Below, one piece after another: positions 61,188 through 64,000 of a DNA stretch of 64,000 nt. The notes under the pieces are model-generated. The model was not told where the DNA came from, searched no databases, and worked only from the letters and a program-made list of their open reading frames with translations. Made by a program: the position numbers and the translations under genes. The stretch comes from CAVREM01 sp963728825. GTDB lineage: Bacteria; Acidobacteriota; Vicinamibacteria; Vicinamibacterales; CAVVIG01. The DNA lies in the NCBI GenBank assembly GCA_963728825.1, contig CAVSLA010000004.1, positions 1,612,001 through 1,676,000 on the forward strand, written 5' to 3'. The number at the start of each line of letters is the position of its first letter. Positions within the stretch are counted from its first letter, which is position 1.

Positions 61188-61811
61188 TTATTCAATCGTA
61201 TCAAACAGTGTCGGCGGCCGGAACGATCGTCGGTGCGCGTCGGAGTAGCCGAACCGCGCAACCGCCTCGAGGTGATCGGCGGTCGCGTAGCCTTTATGTC
61301 GGTCGAAACCATAGCGAGGGTCAGCATCATGCAGCACGCGCATGCCATGGTCGCGTGTCACCTTCGCGACGATCGATGCCGCCGCGATGGCCGAGCAGCG
61401 CCGGTCGCCGTGCGGGACACCCCGCTGGGCCATGGGCAAATCCGGGATGCGGAATGCGTCGACGAGCACAATGTCCGGCAGCGGCACCAGCGCCAGGACC
61501 GAACGGCGCATCGCCTGCAACGACGCCTGGTGGATATTGATGTGATCGATTTCGCGCGGATCGGCCTCGGCGACCGCCCAGGCGACCGCGTGCCTGACGA
61601 TGCGGTCGAACAGCCGCTCGCGTTCCTGGGCGGGGACCAGCTTGGAATCGCAGACACCGGCAATGTGCCGGTCCGGATGCAGCACGACGGCGGCGGCAAC
61701 CACCGGCCCCGCCAGGCAGCCGCGCCCGACTTCATCGACGCCCGCCACATGGCAGAACCCCATGCGCCGCAACGCATTCTCGAGCGTGCGCATGGCGGGA
61801 ACACGAACCAT
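61188..61811 (-). CDS. rnhB: Ribonuclease HII
   Basis: Removes ribonucleotides and RNA-DNA hybrids. VAGVDEVGRGCLAGPVVAAAVVL contains the DEVGRG catalytic motif. VCDSKLVPAQERERLFDRI, DAFRIPD and AIAAASIVAKVTRDHGM are further signatures. About 207 residues; the first 15 (MVRVPAMRTLENALRRMG) may or may not be translated, since another start lies inside. It follows rplS in the standard order. Confidence 0.93.
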   Translation of the reverse strand: MVRVPAMRTLENALRRMGFCHVAGVDEVGRGCLAGPVVAAAVVLHPDRHIAGVCDSKLVPAQERERLFDRIVRHAVAWAVAEADPREIDHINIHQASLQAMRRSVLALVPLPDIVLVDAFRIPDLPMAQRGVPHGDRRCSAIAAASIVAKVTRDHGMRVLHDADPRYGFDRHKGYATADHLEAVARFGYSDAHRRSFRPPTLFDTIE

Positions 61812-61834
61812 GGCTGGTTGGTCCGGGAAAGCGG

Positions 61835-62182
61835 CTACTGGTTCTTGGTGCCCTCTTTCATTCGAGCCGCCTTGCCCTTGAGGTCGCGTAGATAGTACAG
61901 CTTGGCCCGGCGCACTTTGGCGGAACGGGTGACTTCGACTTTCTGGATGGTCGGCGAATGGAGCGGAAAGATGCGCTCGACACCCTGGCCGAACGATACC
62001 TTGCGGACCGTAAACGAGGCGCGGGTGCCGCCGCGATGCACGCCGATCACCACGCCTTCGAAGATCTGAATGCGCTCCTTGTCACCTTCGCGCACTTTCA
62101 CGTGCACGCGAACCGTGTCCCCCGACCTCATCGCCGGCCGCTCGGCCAGCTGCGACTTCTCGACGAGCTCAATCGCGCCCAT
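61835..62182 (-). CDS. rplS: 50S ribosomal protein L19
   Basis: GDTVRVHVKVREGDKERIQIFEGVVI, FTVRKVSFGQGVERIFPLHSP and VRRAKLYYLRDLKGKAARM are diagnostic. 115 residues. It sits between trmD and rnhB in the canonical rpsP-rimM-trmD-rplS operon. Confidence 0.97.
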   Translation of the reverse strand: MGAIELVEKSQLAERPAMRSGDTVRVHVKVREGDKERIQIFEGVVIGVHRGGTRASFTVRKVSFGQGVERIFPLHSPTIQKVEVTRSAKVRRAKLYYLRDLKGKAARMKEGTKNQ

Positions 62183-62198
62183 GACTACACCTCATCAA

Positions 62199-62930
62199 TT
62201 ACTTATTGCCGAGTAGCTCCCGCAGCAGCTCCCGTTCTTCGTCGTCGAGCGCGGCGTCAGCCAGCAGATCCGGCCGCCGCGCCACCGTTCTGGCCAGCGC
62301 CTCGCGCTTCCGCCAGCGGCGGATCGCGGCGTGGTTGCCCGACAACAGGACATCGGGCACCTTCGCGCCTTCCCACTCCGCCGGCCGCGTATAGTGCGGG
62401 AAGTCGAGCAGCCCGCGGCTGAACGAGTCCTCCGCCACTGACTGCTCGTCGCCGACTACTCCCGGCACCAGCCTCGCCACCGCATCGACAATCACCAGGG
62501 CCGGAAGCTCTCCACCACTCAGTACATAGTCGCCGATGGAGACTTCTTCGTGCACGCGGCTGCGGACGCGCTCATCGACTCCTTCGTAGCGCCCGCATAT
62601 CACGACCAGCCGCGCGGCGCGCGCCAGGCGCTCGACAACCGGCTGCGAGACTCGCGTCCCCTGTGGCGACGTCAGCACTACCACCGGCTTCGCCCCACCG
62701 TCGGCTTCGATGGCATCCAGCGCGCGAAAGATCGGCTCCGGCTTCAGCACCATCCCCGGACCGCCGCCGTACGGGACATCGTCGACCACGTGGTGACGGT
62801 CCGTCGTGAACGATCGCAGGTCGTGCACCTCGACGTTCAGCGTGCCTCGCTCGATCGCCCGCCCGATGATCCCGGCGGCCACTGCCTGCCGCACCATCTC
62901 CGGGAAGATCGTCACGATGTCAAACCGCAT
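62199..62930 (-). CDS. trmD: tRNA (guanine-N1)-methyltransferase
   Basis: Methylates G37 of tRNAs from SAM. Trefoil-knot SPOUT enzyme: MRFDIVTIFPEM, VDDVPYGGGPGMVLKPEPIF, VVVLTSPQGTRVSQ, LVVICGRYEGVDERV, SIGDYVLSGGELPALVIVDAVARL and the C-terminal PDVLLSGNHAAIRRWR. 243 residues. Confidence 0.96.
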   Translation of the reverse strand: MRFDIVTIFPEMVRQAVAAGIIGRAIERGTLNVEVHDLRSFTTDRHHVVDDVPYGGGPGMVLKPEPIFRALDAIEADGGAKPVVVLTSPQGTRVSQPVVERLARAARLVVICGRYEGVDERVRSRVHEEVSIGDYVLSGGELPALVIVDAVARLVPGVVGDEQSVAEDSFSRGLLDFPHYTRPAEWEGAKVPDVLLSGNHAAIRRWRKREALARTVARRPDLLADAALDDEERELLRELLGNK

Positions 62931-62951
62931 GGTGGTCGGTCGAGCCCTGCG

Positions 62952-63495
62952 TCATCCGGACTTCGCGTTCAACTCGAGCAGTCCCTCCGGCGGCTCGATG
63001 ACGATTCGCTTACCCGCCGGATCGATGACCCGGCAGATGCCTGCCGCCAGAGGCACCAGCACTTCGGCTCGACTCTTCGTCGCCACCACGACCAGGCGGC
63101 TGCCGCTCATCGTCCCTTCGACGTCGCTGACCTCACCCACGACGAGGCCATCCACCGTTTCCACTGCGCAGCCGATCAGGTCGTGCCGGTAGAACGTGCC
63201 GGGCGGCAGGACCGTGAGCCGGTCGACTGGCACGCGGAGCTCGAATCCCGCCAATTCCGACGCGGCGTTCATACTTTCTACGCCGCGCAGGCCAATTACC
63301 GGCCGGTCCCGCTGAAACCTGACCGTTGTTATCGTCACGAGCTCGGTCCGACCGGATCGGTTGACGAAGAGCTCGGCGCCCGGGTTGGAAGCGCTCACCC
63401 GGGAAGTCGGTCTCCAGGTTCACGATCACCTGCCCGCGGAGGCCGTGCGCCCGGGCGATACGCCCCACCACGGCCATCTCGTCCCAGTCGGGCAC
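62952..63495 (-). CDS. rimM: 16S rRNA processing protein RimM (frameshift)
   Basis: Ribosome-maturation factor binding S19. The start VPDWDEMAVVGRIARAHGLRGQVIVNLETDFPG is in one frame. A break at about 63385 (GFQPG then AELFVNRSGR) leads into ITTVRFQRDRPVIGLRGV, and the PRC-barrel domain follows (FYRHDLIGCAVETVDGLVVGEVSDVEG). Joined, the length is about 180, normal for RimM. GTG 63495 is used; an ATG at 63480 is possible. Confidence 0.9.
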
Positions 63496-63537
63496 CTTCG
63501 GCGGTTCCTCAGCTCCCAGGCCTCCGACCTCCAGCTG

Positions 63538-63783
63538 CTACGCCTGGTACGGCGTATCCCGAATCTCCAGCGTGACGGTCTTGCCCTCTTTCTCGCCGGC
63601 CGTCGTCGCCAGCGTGCGCAGCGCCGCGGCGGTCCGTCCCTGCTTGCCGATGACACGCCCGAGTTCCCCGGCGCCGACATACAGCTCGACGAGCGTCGTG
63701 CCGCGATGCTGCGACTCCTTGACGCGCACTTCGTCTGGTCGATCGGTCAGCGCCCGAGCGAGCACCTCGACCACGGCTGCCAC
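63538..63783 (-). CDS. khpA: KH-domain RNA-binding protein KhpA
   Basis: Small single KH-domain protein (81 residues) with LVELYVGAGELGRVIGKQGRTAAALRTL carrying the GKQG loop. Standard neighbour between rpsP and rimM. Binds RNA, often with KhpB; in some bacteria it affects cell division. The GTG start lies inside the rpsP 3' end (37-base overlap). Confidence 0.92.
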   Translation of the reverse strand: MAAVVEVLARALTDRPDEVRVKESQHRGTTLVELYVGAGELGRVIGKQGRTAAALRTLATTAGEKEGKTVTLEIRDTPYQA

Positions 63784-64000
63784 GCCGGTCGCAGAGTCAT
63801 CGCCCGGCCTGCTCCGTCGGCGGCCGCGGGGGCTGCCGGCACTGCGGGCGGCGTCAGATGACGCGCGATCAACGTGCGCACCGTGTCGGATGGCTGTGCG
63901 CCACGCTTCAGCCAGTAGTCGACGCGATCCTTGTCGACCTGCACCACCGCCGGTTTGCTGCGTGGATTGTAATGCCCGAGGATTTCGACGAAGCTGCTGT
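63747..64000 (-). CDS. rpsP: 30S ribosomal protein S16, C-terminal part (start beyond window)
   Basis: The visible C-terminal part reads FVEILGHYNPRSKPAVVQVDKDRVDYWLKRGAQPSDTVRTLIA, unmistakable S16. The 5' end lies to the right of the window. After the conserved core an extra Ala/Pro-rich tail runs through to WSRCSLGR, overlapping khpA. This tail is longer than usual, so a frameshift close to the end is possible. First gene of the rpsP-khpA-rimM-trmD-rplS-rnhB cluster. Confidence 0.93.
   Translation of the reverse strand, partial: SSFVEILGHYNPRSKPAVVQVDKDRVDYWLKRGAQPSDTVRTLIARHLTPPAVPAAPAAADGAGRAMTLRPAWQPWSRCSLGR

Overview
The window is high-GC chromosomal DNA from a diderm bacterium. It carries Kdo (lipopolysaccharide core sugar) synthesis genes, LapB, LolA, two secretins, type IV pilus genes, TatC and Mpl/NagZ peptidoglycan recycling genes. 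Gene content and order, together with an MurA of the Asp type and PHP-fused family X polymerases, suggest an Acidobacteriota genome, possibly Vicinamibacteria. That placement is inference; no rRNA or other decisive marker is present.

Layout. 1-782: 3' end of serA. 0.86-2.4 kb: a lipid/diacylglycerol kinase and a small envelope protein. 2.4-8.5 kb: a Kdo/LPS operon (kdsB, pyrG, kdsA, kdsD, kdsC, lapB-like). 8.5-12.4 kb: coaE, folD, an amino-acid permease and thiE. 12.4-22.3 kb (minus strand): pilMNOPQ, two lipoproteins, a TPR protein, an Xaa-Pro peptidase, accB, accC and thiE. 22.5-27.8 kb (plus): rplM-rpsI-rpsB-tsf-pyrH-frr-thrC behind a near-consensus sigma70 promoter. 27.8-28.9 kb: pfkA. 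28.97 kb: tRNA-Ala(CGC). About 29.0-36.2 kb: an integrated element. 36.3-44.5 kb: tatC, small proteins, a PolX/PHP paralogue, a DUF2723 membrane protein, lolA and a second secretin. 44.5-51.7 kb (minus): a tight seven-gene operon nagZ-ldcA-mpl-pxpB-pxpC-murB-murA. 51.7-54.7 kb (plus): a GHMP kinase, the intact-motif PolX and a small protein. 54.7-64 kb (minus): zinc-ribbon, VOC, RodZ, a second ThiE-like protein, TPR protein, and the canonical rpsP-khpA-rimM-trmD-rplS-rnhB cluster.

The most distinctive region is a roughly 7.15-kb integrative element in the 3' half of tRNA-Ala(CGC). It is bounded by a 48-bp direct repeat with one mismatch and has a tyrosine integrase whose 3' end runs antisense through the tRNA. 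Three copies of a paired GGCAGAA motif sit near its ends and inside it. Its cargo is a predicted ADP-ribosyltransferase-fold protein coupled to a tiny zinc-ribbon ORF, a large Pro-rich lipoprotein, several unknowns, a helicase-tail-like winged-helix remnant next to a GGACA repeat cluster, and a decayed DUF4062 (TIR-like) gene with both a nonsense codon and a frameshift.

A caution applies to the whole window. At least fifteen single-base frameshifts interrupt otherwise well-conserved genes, including accC, murA, rimM, thrC, pilQ and pilP. Several of these are normally essential, so most are probably assembly errors rather than real pseudogenes. Coordinates for such genes are given for the full reconstructed reading, and the break is noted in each entry.
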